Source of the DNA: Rufibacter tibetensis
GTDB lineage: Bacteria > Bacteroidota > Bacteroidia > Cytophagales > Hymenobacteraceae
DNA length: 64,000 nt
Assembly: GCF_001310085.1 (NCBI RefSeq)
Contig: NZ_CP012643.1
Span: 713,001-777,000 of the forward strand
Direction: 5' to 3'
A program made the translations under genes and the position numbers. The notes under the pieces were generated by a model. That model was not told the origin of the DNA. It worked only from the letters and a program-made list of their open reading frames with translations, and ran no database searches. Below, piece by piece: positions 19,661-28,540 of the stretch. Positions within the stretch are counted from its first letter, which is position 1. Every line of letters begins with the position of its first letter.

Positions 19661-19692
19661 ATAGATGATAGATAGTATAGATGATAGATAGT
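19661..19692. repeat. 16-bp direct tandem repeat, two copies
   Basis: The unit ATAGATGATAGATAGT occurs twice, exactly, at 19661-19676 and 19677-19692. It lies in the 331-bp gap between the start of the ADP-ribosylglycohydrolase gene (19584) and the stop of the nuclease-helicase gene (19916). Otherwise this gap holds only short frames with no supported gene. The unit contains a shorter internal repeat (ATAGATG/ATAGATA), so it is most likely slippage-derived. Confidence 0.7.
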
Positions 19693-19915
19693 GGATATAG
19701 CATTTTTGCTGATGTCATCCCCTCTTTCATTAGGTCAATATTTGAAAAGTCAACACGAGCTAAACTTGGTTACAAAATCCAGCAATTCTTCATCAAAGCA
19801 TATAAGATTGCTGGATCTCTGTTTGAAGACCATAATTGTAAAAACAGGCTTAAAACAAATCAATATTTTACCCTCAGAAAGCCATTGCTGGAATAGTGAT
19901 AGCCAAGAATCTACT

Positions 19916-22900
19916 TTATACAGACTCTATATTGACATAGCCATTGTGATCTATGATGTAATCAAGCAATTTGCTATAGCTGGGACTAGCTCTGAGTACA
20001 CTTTCACAGCCTACTATCACTACCTGTTTTTTAGCACGGGTTAAAGCGACATTCAATTTCCGGTCTACCAAACCATCATCGGTGAGAGACTCTAGGAACT
20101 GCATCTGCTTGCCGTGGTTTACCGCCAATGAAATAATGATCACATCCCGCTCACTTCCCTGGAAACGCTCTACCGTATCTATTTCTACCTGCTCCATGAT
20201 TTTACCCTCCACATGACCACCTCTTTTTATGGTGGCGATCTGGGACCTGTAAGGGGTAACCACCCCAACGCAATCCGGGCAGAAATCAGGGCCATATACT
20301 TTGTGTACAGCTTTGATGAAGCCACCAACTAGTTTGGCTTCCACAGCACTTACCTTGGCCACTGCTTCACGGGGAGCCGGAACAAAGATGATCCTGGCCT
20401 TGGCCATTGCCCGCTCATATCTGTTTTCTGATTGAGGGCTAAAGGTAGTATGGTGGGCAAATTGATCTTCCCGGATAGGTTGCAATTTCCCTTGGTAATA
20501 CTCCTGGCTCACGAAATCACAGATATCATTGTGCATGCGGCCTTGCTTGGTCAGCATGCCATAGGCATCATTCCAGCCATTTTTCTGGCAAATGACCAGT
20601 AAACGGGAGAACAAGGAGTTCTTGAGGGAGGTAAGCTGTATTTCTGCCAGTTCAGGAGACTGCACTTTTGTGTATTTGTCTGCCTGGGTAACTACCGCTG
20701 GTAATTGCTTTTCATCACCAATTAAAATAAAGCGCTCAAACAAAGGCAGAATTCCTACTAAGTGAGGCTCCAGCAACTGCGACGCCTCATCTACTATCAC
20801 AGTGTTAAATTTCTTAAACTTAGTAAGCTGGTTAAATCCTCCAAAGGATGCCTGGGTACAGACAAAGATCCTAGTTTGCTGCACCAACTCATGCAATTCA
20901 CCTACCGTTTTGTGCATAGCCAACTGGTGGAAGCAATTAGGCGCTGACCCGCTGCGAGACAAGCGCAGATGTGGCAAACCTGCCGCCGAGAGGTGTCGGC
21001 AAATCTCTTCCACGGCACTGTTGGTAAAAGACATCACCATGATATTTTCCTCTGTATTGCTGTACAGGTTATGCACCATATTCCGCAACATCCTGGAGGT
21101 CTTACCGGTACCGGGCGGACCTTGCAATAAAAAGTAATCTCTGGCACTTAAGGCTTGTCCCACCAACGTTCGCTGCTCCTCAGAAAGGTCACCGGTAATG
21201 GCATAAGAGACAGGAGAAAAAGCGGGTGTTGTTTTACCGAACAAAAGGTCTTTCTTCACCTTTGGTGCCTGCAGAAAAGAAGCCATGGATTTGGTCATGT
21301 CATCAAATCCCTTCTCCATCAAATCACGCTCTAAAGCCCAATAAGGATATTTTTTAAAATATCCTGTATCCATGGTTTTAGAACGCAACGCTACTATTAC
21401 TTCCCGATCCGTTATTTTCTTGATGTTACATTTTAGGATTTGGGTTTTGATGGCCGCCTGCTCATCGTCCTCAATCAAGGGATATAAGATAGTGATGTCG
21501 CCTTCGCGCAGGTTGCTCATTTTATCAGAGAGCATCCCCCTGCTCAAATGTACCTCGCTGCTTTCCGTTAATTGGGAAAACTCCAGGTAATCCAAGATGG
21601 AGAAGTTATTGCGCTTGTCATTGCGGGCGGCGCGCCAAAGCGCGGCAAAACCTGCTACTCCCTCCACCTCGTCACTCCCTATTTTAGCAGTTCTCTGCTC
21701 CCGCGCAATAAAGCCAATGAATTCCCTGAAATACTTTAATTCATAAAGTGAGTTATTTGAAGCGGCATTTTCGAGTCCCTGCCTAAGGTTAGCCAATGCT
21801 TCTCTATCAAAGTCAGGTAACGGCCCAAAAGTGGCAGGATTCAACTTAGGCAACACTTTCTCGGGATTTTTTGCCAACATAAAATCATAAAGCACCACGT
21901 AATTACGCACCGTCATGAGCTCCTGCTTCAACTGCACCGACTCAGAATGATTGCGTAGAGGCATGCCTTCATTGCTGCTGTTAGAATATAGAATGGCACT
22001 ATCCCCGGAACGGCCCGGAAAGGTTGATTCCAGCAGCATATTATAACACTGCACCTGCGCTTTGTTGTTGCCCCAAAGGCCTCCGTTGTAATGGATACCT
22101 GGCGCCTTGCCGCTTTTCAATTCGACAATATTTTTACGGCTGGAGTCCTCCGGGTCCTGCGCCATCATATCCAGACGACCGTGCAGACCATATTTGGTAG
22201 AGAAATAAGTGGGTTCTATCAGTAGGATATGTTTTTTGTATTGCTCCAACACACCCTGGATTACGGCTACTTGGGGAGCAGCGTCATGATGCATTTTGTC
22301 TAGCAACTCAGGTTTATGAACACCCATCTGTTGGGTCACACATAATAACCCGAAAGCTTGCTCATTCATGGGGTCATGCCGCACATCCATCTGCTTCGCT
22401 CCCGGTGATAAAGCCAATTTGTCTAGTATGCTGTTGACTACGTTCCCCAGCATCATCCTATCATTTCCCTCAGATTGCTTGAACTTTCCCAATAAGTAAA
22501 TGTTTGGGTTGAGTCCATTCCGGTCAAAGCATTCAGCCAGTTTAGAAGCCTCAATCAGGTAATCTGGCTCCACCACCATGATGGTCTGCGGAGTGGTACT
22601 ATATACATTCTCAGTCCCTTCATTCAGTTGAATATTGTAGAATGCTACGTGTAAGTACTTCCAGAGCTGTTTCCCCACGGTGGCAAACCAGTTGCGCATC
22701 AGGTCTTTTTCATCTTTGGAGTCATACAGGTTGACAAGTATATTCTCCTCGTTTTCCGCATCCCCAAACAAGGTGGTACGATAAGGGGTGGAAGGGTCAT
22801 GCTCAACTTTAAGGATCGTGAGTTGAAGCTCCTGAACGTGGGTATGGTTCCGTTTTTTTGTTCGTCTAAAGGTAAGGTTAGGCCTACCCCCATAGACAGT

Positions 22901-23272
22901 GGTTAATTCTGTCGGCTCAGGTGTATTCCCGAAGTGACTCACCGCTAATGCCAGGGCACGCATTCCAGCCAGTACATCATCTTCTGACGCATTTGACCCG
23001 GCATTATGCACCATATCATTGGCTCTGATGCGTAACCCATGCACTTCTTCCCGCAAATCAGGAGCCACATCATATTTGTCAAAAATGAAATTTGACCGAC
23101 TAAACGTGTTCTGGAAGAATTGCTGCTCCTTACTGGTAAGCTCCTTAAACAAAGAGTCAAGTACCCCCCGTAGCTCTATCAGTTTTCCTTTAGCCGGTTG
23201 CTCAGAAACATTATGTATGGAGGTTAACTTCCCAAAATAATAATGGGCTGAATCTGTAGAAAGTATACTCAT
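19916..23272 (-). CDS. Dna2-like fused PD-(D/E)XK nuclease and SF1B helicase
   Basis: At 1118 aa it combines a RecB/Cas4-like nuclease with a C-terminal Upf1/Dna2-type helicase. The nuclease motif is GLHGRLDMM near residue 364 followed by NIVELKSGK near 381. In the helicase, Walker A is QGPPGTGKTSRM near 715, then MSFTNSAVEEI, the Walker B segment TVIVDEASQLLEPHLV, GDEKQLPAVV, the motif V segment VERFQGSERDVIIISL and the motif VI segment LNVALTRAKKQVVIVG near the end. The N-terminal 240 residues are unassigned and helical. The architecture is like stand-alone prokaryotic Dna2-like proteins found in defence and mobile contexts. Its likely substrates are branched or 5'-flapped DNA. It follows the HARE/HsdM-N-like gene on the same strand after a 269-bp gap. 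Confidence 0.85.
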   Translation of the reverse strand: MSILSTDSAHYYFGKLTSIHNVSEQPAKGKLIELRGVLDSLFKELTSKEQQFFQNTFSRSNFIFDKYDVAPDLREEVHGLRIRANDMVHNAGSNASEDDVLAGMRALALAVSHFGNTPEPTELTTVYGGRPNLTFRRTKKRNHTHVQELQLTILKVEHDPSTPYRTTLFGDAENEENILVNLYDSKDEKDLMRNWFATVGKQLWKYLHVAFYNIQLNEGTENVYSTTPQTIMVVEPDYLIEASKLAECFDRNGLNPNIYLLGKFKQSEGNDRMMLGNVVNSILDKLALSPGAKQMDVRHDPMNEQAFGLLCVTQQMGVHKPELLDKMHHDAAPQVAVIQGVLEQYKKHILLIEPTYFSTKYGLHGRLDMMAQDPEDSSRKNIVELKSGKAPGIHYNGGLWGNNKAQVQCYNMLLESTFPGRSGDSAILYSNSSNEGMPLRNHSESVQLKQELMTVRNYVVLYDFMLAKNPEKVLPKLNPATFGPLPDFDREALANLRQGLENAASNNSLYELKYFREFIGFIAREQRTAKIGSDEVEGVAGFAALWRAARNDKRNNFSILDYLEFSQLTESSEVHLSRGMLSDKMSNLREGDITILYPLIEDDEQAAIKTQILKCNIKKITDREVIVALRSKTMDTGYFKKYPYWALERDLMEKGFDDMTKSMASFLQAPKVKKDLLFGKTTPAFSPVSYAITGDLSEEQRTLVGQALSARDYFLLQGPPGTGKTSRMLRNMVHNLYSNTEENIMVMSFTNSAVEEICRHLSAAGLPHLRLSRSGSAPNCFHQLAMHKTVGELHELVQQTRIFVCTQASFGGFNQLTKFKKFNTVIVDEASQLLEPHLVGILPLFERFILIGDEKQLPAVVTQADKYTKVQSPELAEIQLTSLKNSLFSRLLVICQKNGWNDAYGMLTKQGRMHNDICDFVSQEYYQGKLQPIREDQFAHHTTFSPQSENRYERAMAKARIIFVPAPREAVAKVSAVEAKLVGGFIKAVHKVYGPDFCPDCVGVVTPYRSQIATIKRGGHVEGKIMEQVEIDTVERFQGSERDVIIISLAVNHGKQMQFLESLTDDGLVDRKLNVALTRAKKQVVIVGCESVLRASPSYSKLLDYIIDHNGYVNIESV

Positions 23273-23541
23273 CTGCTGAGAATCAAAAATTTGATGTTCT
23301 ATTAAATAGGGTATTAAGATATTCTAATATTGCACTTTCTAAACCCATTGCCAAACCCTTATTAAGTGATTTATTCAGGTAAAATGTAACATCCTGATAG
23401 AAAGAGGGAAAAGTGCACATTTCCATATCAAGTCATAGTCTTCCTATAGATATTAAAGAAGCGAAGCATCCTTGAAGAATCTAGTTTAGGGCCCTGTTCA
23501 GGAAAACAGGCCTGAAATGCCAGCATGATTGGAGTTAAACT

Positions 23542-24228
23542 TTAATTACCCTCCCCTCCTGCTTCTTTGAAGGCAACCTTTACATTTATCCATAATAACC
23601 TGCTGAAGATAGCCTGAAACAAGGGGGTGGCTACGTGCTCTTCGTCAAGTTTTAAACCCGCTAACAGGAGCATCGTCTCTTTAAACTTCCTGGCTAGCCC
23701 TTGATCACTGATAGTTGTCAATTCTTCTCTGGCTACAGAAAACACTTCAGCAAAATGGACCCCGGTAGCCTCTATGTAGTTCATCACTTCCAACACCCTT
23801 TCAGGCAACTCCTCAGAAGTAGTGTCCTGCACAATAGAATTGAACTTAAACTGTTCAGGCAAGACTGGCCCGGTTACCTGCTGGCCTCTTTCAATATCTG
23901 ACAATCTTTTAAACAGCAGAAGCGATAAGGCCAGCGTCTGGCTAAGATTCATTTGCTGCAAAGCCGAGTTTACTTTACCCATCACAGCAAACACATATTG
24001 AATGACCACTTTCTCAGCACTGCTCCACGGACTCAAATAGACAAAGTCTTGAAACACCGAGAAATGAGCCGGATTCCCCAACGCCTCTTCTTTGATTTGC
24101 GTTATTAGGTCTTCTCCGCCCTCCGCTGACACAACTTTGTTACTCAGCAGAAAATACGCCAGCTGAGAGGCAGTCATGGGGCACTGACGATGATGTAATG
24201 CTATCTTAATAGCTTCCGATAATTGCAT
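23542..24228 (-). CDS. HARE-HTH plus HsdM N-terminal-like protein without methylase domain
   Basis: The 228-aa product starts with a winged-helix-like segment of HARE-HTH type (LSEAIKIALHHRQCPMTASQ then NPAHFSVFQDFVYLSPW). Next comes a helical part with LALSLLLFKRLSDIERG near residue 120, which looks like the N-terminal helical domain of type I restriction methylases (HsdM_N; consensus around LLFLKRLSD). The catalytic methylase domain with its NPPY motif is absent; the protein stops about 105 residues later. A longer frame begins at 24288, but the Met at 24228 sits exactly at the beginning of the HARE-like segment and is preferred. It could be a truncated hsdM or a genuine small adaptor acting with the adjacent nuclease-helicase. 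Confidence 0.6.
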   Translation of the reverse strand: MQLSEAIKIALHHRQCPMTASQLAYFLLSNKVVSAEGGEDLITQIKEEALGNPAHFSVFQDFVYLSPWSSAEKVVIQYVFAVMGKVNSALQQMNLSQTLALSLLLFKRLSDIERGQQVTGPVLPEQFKFNSIVQDTTSEELPERVLEVMNYIEATGVHFAEVFSVAREELTTISDQGLARKFKETMLLLAGLKLDEEHVATPLFQAIFSRLLWINVKVAFKEAGGEGN

Positions 24229-24517
24229 AGGGAAAGTATTGGTTCGCTTTCCTAATGCCAATAAAATACCAACTTTCAAAACAGGCATTCTGCGCTGAAT
24301 GCCCTACTCCACCATGCTCTTGTATATCAAATTCCTTTTTAATAGTATCAATTCCTGATACAAAAGCTTCTCACCTAGGTACCCTCTCTATTTCCTAGGC
24401 TTTGCAAATACCATTACTACTCAATTTGGCTTCCAAGCTATTAGGAACTATGCCAAGACTAAGGGCCGTTTGTCTTTGGTTCCCACAGTGCATTTGCAGC
24501 ATTTTCAGAATTTACTC

Positions 24518-24692
24518 CTATTTATCCACATCTTTAAAGAACAGTGGGTGCTCAGGAGCAATCTCACGCATGCGTTTGCCCCCCCCGGCAAAGCACATAA
24601 AGCAATTTAATGAGGTTTTCCAACTCCCGGATGTTGCCCAGGTATGAGTACTGCAGCATCATTTGACGGGCTTCTTTGGATAGGCTCGGGCG
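24518..24692 (-). pseudogene. remnant of a sigma-54-dependent (NtrC-type) transcription activator
   Basis: Reading the minus strand, residues RPSLSKEARQMML, then SYLGNIRELENLIKLL, match the end of the AAA+ domain of NtrC-family activators (consensus around PGNVRELEN). The frame then meets a run of eight G (plus-strand C8 at 24579-24586) and ends after HA. Taking one G fewer restores a frame reading CRGGKRMREIAPEHPLFF and stopping at 24518-24520, as expected for the region after such a domain. The rest of the AAA+ domain and any receiver domain are missing, so this is a decayed fragment. The surrounding 24289-25165 holds no other supported gene. Confidence 0.7.
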
Positions 24693-24776
24693 GGGCATAC
24701 AATAATATATGTTTATCCAATTTGCCTTCTTTCTAGAAATGCTGTTAGAATGGATAATGGGACACATTGCAAGCAA

Positions 24777-25165
24777 CGTTTACAAGTGCACATTCAGGAG
24801 GTTTGATAAAGTCATTGTTAAACACAATCCAATAGATAAGAAGTCAGGCCATTTAGTGTAATTTTATTTATATATTGAATCTTCTATGTTTACTTGATCA
24901 TACCCACATCTGGGTCCATCTATTAAGTTAATATAAAATAAATACATAGAATACCATCACCTAATAAGTGCACAAAACATGAGCTTATTTTATCAAAAAT
25001 TTGAACAAATTTTCAATAACTGACACTCTTTCCCTTACAGGCTTTTTAGGCAAAATATTACAAATACTTAAATTACAGTATCTTATATAATCTATTTTAG
25101 AAGCACAGGAAATGGCACTAATATCCCTCATTTCAAACTAACCCTAACCTAATACTAATTTATCT
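24777..25165. other. AT-rich intergenic stretch
   Basis: These 389 bp separate the activator remnant from the DnaQ-like exonuclease gene. The part from about 24830 to 25130 is strongly AT-rich and contains no frame with coding character on either strand. The promoter of the exonuclease gene should lie here, but I could not find a clean TTTG-N19-TAnnTTTG match. Confidence 0.4.
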
Positions 25166-25771
25166 ATGATTTTATTCTTTGACACAGAAACTGCCGGATT
25201 GCCTAAAAACTGGAAAGCACCGGTATCAGACACTGCTAACTGGCCGCGAATGGTACAGCTGGCCTGGCTTGTTTTCACTCCACAGGGGCAGCAGATCTCA
25301 GGCGGAAACTTCGTTATCCGCCCAAACGGGTTCACTATCCCAGCCGAGGCCAGCAAGATCCACCGCATTACAACTGAACGCGCCCTGACCGAGGGAGTGG
25401 CTTTGCATGAGGCATTATCCCAGTTTGCCATAGAACTGAGCACCTGTACCCATGTGGTGGCCCACAACATCAACTTTGACAAGAACATAGTGGGCGCAGA
25501 GTTTCTGAGGGAAGGTATTACCCATCCGCTTTTCCAGCGGCAGCACATTTGCACGATGCAAGCCACTACAGACTACTGTGCTATCAGGAACAATTGGGGT
25601 TACAAATGGCCTACTTTATCTGAGTTATACCATAAGCTATTCTCCGAGTTTTTTGAAGAGGCGCATGATGGGTTTGCAGATGTAAGCGCTACCGCCAGGT
25701 GCTTCTGGGAACTACAGCGGAAAGGCTTCTTTAGTAATCTGCTCACTCCTTCGGCCATGCCCGTTCATTGA
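25166..25771 (+). CDS. DnaQ-like 3'-5' exonuclease
   Basis: This 201-aa protein is a DEDDh exonuclease. Motif Exo I is LFFDTETAGLP at residues 3-13, the IHRIT segment near 70 is typical of the family, Exo II is VVAHNINFDKNIVG near 97, and the Exo III region EEAHDGFADVSATARCF near 173-189 supplies the catalytic His and final Asp. Family members include the proofreading subunit of DNA polymerase III and RNase T; without a polymerase or other domain this one is a stand-alone nuclease. A hairpin terminator follows at 25817. It sits between accessory genes, so a housekeeping role is uncertain. Confidence 0.88.
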   Translation: MILFFDTETAGLPKNWKAPVSDTANWPRMVQLAWLVFTPQGQQISGGNFVIRPNGFTIPAEASKIHRITTERALTEGVALHEALSQFAIELSTCTHVVAHNINFDKNIVGAEFLREGITHPLFQRQHICTMQATTDYCAIRNNWGYKWPTLSELYHKLFSEFFEEAHDGFADVSATARCFWELQRKGFFSNLLTPSAMPVH

Positions 25772-25816
25772 AATACCTTGGGTTTAAATCAGCAAAGCTT
25801 TTAAGACTACTTCACA

Positions 25817-25857
25817 AAAGGACAGGTTATTTTCTAACGTTGAAAAGCCTGTCCTTT
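25817..25857 (+). terminator. hairpin terminator after the exonuclease gene
   Basis: Ten-base arms AAAGGACAGG (25817-25826) and CCTGTCCTTT (25848-25857) enclose a 21-base loop; the strand continues with CCTCC rather than a long T-run, so strength is uncertain. Confidence 0.55.
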
Positions 25858-25885
25858 CCTCCTTCTTCCCTTTACTTATTTTCCT

Positions 25886-26782
25886 ATGAACCGCTACCAG
25901 GAGCCCGAATCTGCCGCTGAGAAACTCCACCAACTCTACTATTCCCTGGCACACATCGTATTACCGGAACTGCTGCAACTGTCAGACCAGGCTGCAAAAC
26001 ATTCTGATGGCACCGGCACTCATCCGGTCACGCCTTCCAGGATCTCAGATCCTGAAAAAGATGAAATAGACTGGACCAACTCATTCAAAGAAGAGGACGG
26101 TCAGAATTTCTTCACAATGCCCGGGATTAAATATACCCCCTTTGAGGGAACCGGTAAAGAGACAGAATATCCTGAAACTCCAGGTACAGCTGACAGACCC
26201 GACAACACTGATCCGTCTCAGGATTCGGATGCAACCTCCCTCCCATCGCCTGAAGATACTGATTGGATGTTCACGGAAGAGGAGGATGAAACAGACCCCG
26301 AACTAGCTCTCCTGATAGCTGAACTGGAGGAGGAAATGAACAACATAGATCTTTATGAGTCCGCAGAGCACTCCATTGGCCCTTTAGCATTGGACAGCTT
26401 GTCTGATGAAGAGCTCCTGGAGATAAGCTGGGATAGAGCATTGCTTGCTTCAGATGTAAAACAAGCACCTCCAAGCGACCACTTTCAACTGGAGCGGGTC
26501 ATGAGAAAAGGACTTGAGATCTTACTGTTCCGTTTTCCTGATCCAATCCGGATGCCAGGGGCCTGGAGGGCAGCCGCGGTACGCCAGCAAGGCCAACCCT
26601 ACCGGTATTTCACCCTTGAGAAAACAGCAGGCTTGGATGAAACGGAAACAGAATCTGCTATACTGGGTGAGTGGACCACCGGAACTATTCACCATAACTA
26701 TGGCCGTTTCAAAGGCGACATCTGGAACAAAGAAGACTTTCTTGATGCCGCCTTAGCCCAGTATTTGGCAGACCGGAAGTAA
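25886..26782 (+). CDS. uncharacterised acidic 298-aa protein
   Basis: I do not recognise this family. The N-terminal 40 residues look helical (LHQLYYSLAHIVLPELLQL). Residues about 45-155 are low-complexity and very acidic, rich in Asp, Glu, Pro and Thr. The C-terminal half looks folded, with RVMRKGLEILLFRFPDPIR and a final segment containing HHNYGRFKGDIWNKEDFLDA. There is no signal peptide or membrane segment. It is flanked by terminators on both sides (25817 and 26803), so it is probably a single-gene transcript. Coding status is supported by its length, its codon pattern and the absence of a competing frame. Confidence 0.7.
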   Translation: MNRYQEPESAAEKLHQLYYSLAHIVLPELLQLSDQAAKHSDGTGTHPVTPSRISDPEKDEIDWTNSFKEEDGQNFFTMPGIKYTPFEGTGKETEYPETPGTADRPDNTDPSQDSDATSLPSPEDTDWMFTEEEDETDPELALLIAELEEEMNNIDLYESAEHSIGPLALDSLSDEELLEISWDRALLASDVKQAPPSDHFQLERVMRKGLEILLFRFPDPIRMPGAWRAAAVRQQGQPYRYFTLEKTAGLDETETESAILGEWTTGTIHHNYGRFKGDIWNKEDFLDAALAQYLADRK

Positions 26783-26802
26783 ACTCAAGGGCATACTTCC
26801 GG

Positions 26803-26838
26803 GAAGAGGATAGGATCATAGCAGATCCTGTCCTCTTT
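26803..26838 (+). terminator. hairpin terminator after the acidic protein gene
   Basis: Arms GAAGAGGATAGGATC (26803-26817) and GATCCTGTCCTCTTT (26824-26838) pair with two G-T wobbles around a 6-base loop, 20 bp after the stop codon. Confidence 0.65.
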
Positions 26839-26904
26839 CCAAAAAGGAGGCCTGAAACATACACCTGTACATCCGTACAAAACTTCAATCTCCAAGCTTG
26901 TATC

Positions 26905-26947
26905 AAGGGTTGCGCAAGGGAAACGAATTCCCGCGCAACCCTTTTGC
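26905..26947 (+). terminator. second hairpin downstream of the acidic protein gene
   Basis: Arms AAGGGTTGCGC (26905-26915) and GCGCAACCCTT (26933-26943) are perfectly complementary; an inner GGGAA/TTCCC pairing extends the stem. A short T-run follows. The 26783-27177 gap holds this and the preceding hairpin but no gene I can support. Confidence 0.6.
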
Positions 26948-27177
26948 ATTATACAGGCCTCCCTTCCGCAGTAGACCTCTCCTCTAAAACAACTCTTGCC
27001 TCTGGATTTGTCTCTTTAAAAAAACAACACCACCTGTTGCCCATCCTTATAGTAAGTATTGACATGCCATTTCAGAAAATGACACCTACAACCTGGCAAA
27101 ACCAGTCATTCCAGGCTTTTTAGGCAATGGCACATCCTTTGCCTTCCTGCAGTCATCCACCAACTATCCTTCTATCT

Positions 27178-28449
27178 ATGAAAAACGCTACTACCATCTC
27201 CTGCCCAAAATGCACGCATGAATTTCACCCCGAAGAGGCCATCGCTCTCAAGATAGAGCAAAAGCTGAAAGCTGAATTCGCTGAACAGGTAAGCCAGCTG
27301 CATCAGAAGGGTGAGGAGCAACGTCTTGCCCTGCAGCAGGAAAAAGATCAACTGGAAAGAATGCGCCTGCAGCAGGACGAGCTCATAAAACAGCAGGTAG
27401 CGCTTGAGCGGAAGAAGGTTAAGGACGAGCTACAAAAAGAGCTGAGCACCAAATTCAATGGCACCTTAGAACAGCTTATGGAGGAGAAAGCCGAAATGGA
27501 GCAGAAACTAAAAGCCCAGCAGCAAAATGAGCTTCAGTTGCTGAAGAAACAACGCAGCCTTGAAGAAAAGGAACGCGAACTGGAGTTGGAAACTGAGCGC
27601 CGCATCGCTTCCATGAGCAATGAACTGGAAGAGAAAATAAGAAAGACGGAGAGCGAGCGCAACGAAATGAAAATTCGTGAAAAGGACAAGCAGCTGGAGG
27701 ACATGAAGCGCATGCTGGAAGAAGTGAAACGCAAGAGCGAGCAGGGTTCCGTCCAGCTCCAGGGCGAGGTGCAGGAGTTAGCGCTGGAGGAGAGTTTGAA
27801 AACTGCGTTTCCTTTTGATGTGGTGGAGGAAGTAGGCAAGGGCGTGAGGGGTGCCGATTCCATCCAGACCGTCAAGGGCCAATACGGTGAAACGTATGGC
27901 ACTATCATCTATGAGTGCAAACGCACTAAAACCTTTGGCAATGATTGGATTGAAAAACTGAAAGCAGATGCGCGGGCAGTCAAAGCGGACATTATGGTAT
28001 TGGTAACAGAGGTGCTTCCAAAGGGCATGCAAAGATCTGGTCAATATGAGGGTGTATGGGTTTGCACGTACCATGAGCTCATGCCCCTGATCTATGTACT
28101 CAGGGATTGCCTGATGAAGATTTCGGCGGCTACGGCAAGCCAGGAAAACAAAGGGACCAAGATGCAACTGTTGTATGACTACCTGACCAGCAATGAGTTC
28201 AGCAACCAGTTTGCGGCTGTTGCCGAAGGTATCTCCAGCCTAAAGGGTGGAATCACCAGGGAGAGGGCCCAAATGGAAAAACTCTGGAAAGAACGCGAAA
28301 AGCAGCTTGACAAATCCCTGCTTAATATCTGCGGGATGTATGGCTCCGTGAAGGGCATCGCAGGGGCGGCGGTCGCCGACATTAACCTGCTGGAGGACAA
28401 ACCTGCCCCTGCTGCCCTACCCCATGCTTTCGAGGTAGTGGAATCATAA
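27178..28449 (+). CDS. DUF2130 family protein, coiled coil plus nuclease-like domain
   Basis: The product begins with a zinc-ribbon-like start (SCPKCTHEF near residue 8), then a long charged coiled coil (about 25-210, many Glu, Lys, Gln and Arg heptads). The C-terminal domain contains GADSIQTVKG and GTIIYECKRTK near 240-250; this D...ExK arrangement fits the PD-(D/E)XK-like fold proposed for DUF2130. An upstream ATG at 27127 would add 17 residues without character; the start at 27178 puts the Cys pair at the expected place. The biological role of the family is not established to my knowledge. It is transcribed in the same direction as the following vWA gene, 91 bp away. Confidence 0.8.
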   Translation: MKNATTISCPKCTHEFHPEEAIALKIEQKLKAEFAEQVSQLHQKGEEQRLALQQEKDQLERMRLQQDELIKQQVALERKKVKDELQKELSTKFNGTLEQLMEEKAEMEQKLKAQQQNELQLLKKQRSLEEKERELELETERRIASMSNELEEKIRKTESERNEMKIREKDKQLEDMKRMLEEVKRKSEQGSVQLQGEVQELALEESLKTAFPFDVVEEVGKGVRGADSIQTVKGQYGETYGTIIYECKRTKTFGNDWIEKLKADARAVKADIMVLVTEVLPKGMQRSGQYEGVWVCTYHELMPLIYVLRDCLMKISAATASQENKGTKMQLLYDYLTSNEFSNQFAAVAEGISSLKGGITRERAQMEKLWKEREKQLDKSLLNICGMYGSVKGIAGAAVADINLLEDKPAPAALPHAFEVVES

Positions 28450-28540
28450 GATCACACCTGAACTTCATCCTTTGCAGTTGTAGCACAAACACCTTCCTAT
28501 AGATTGCGCAACCCCTTACAAACCATTTAAACTGATCTTT

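Noticed and set aside
23542..24228. Considered as the missing methyltransferase of the DISARM-like system
   Set aside because: It has no AdoMet-binding or NPPY-type catalytic motif, only an HsdM N-terminal-like helical segment.
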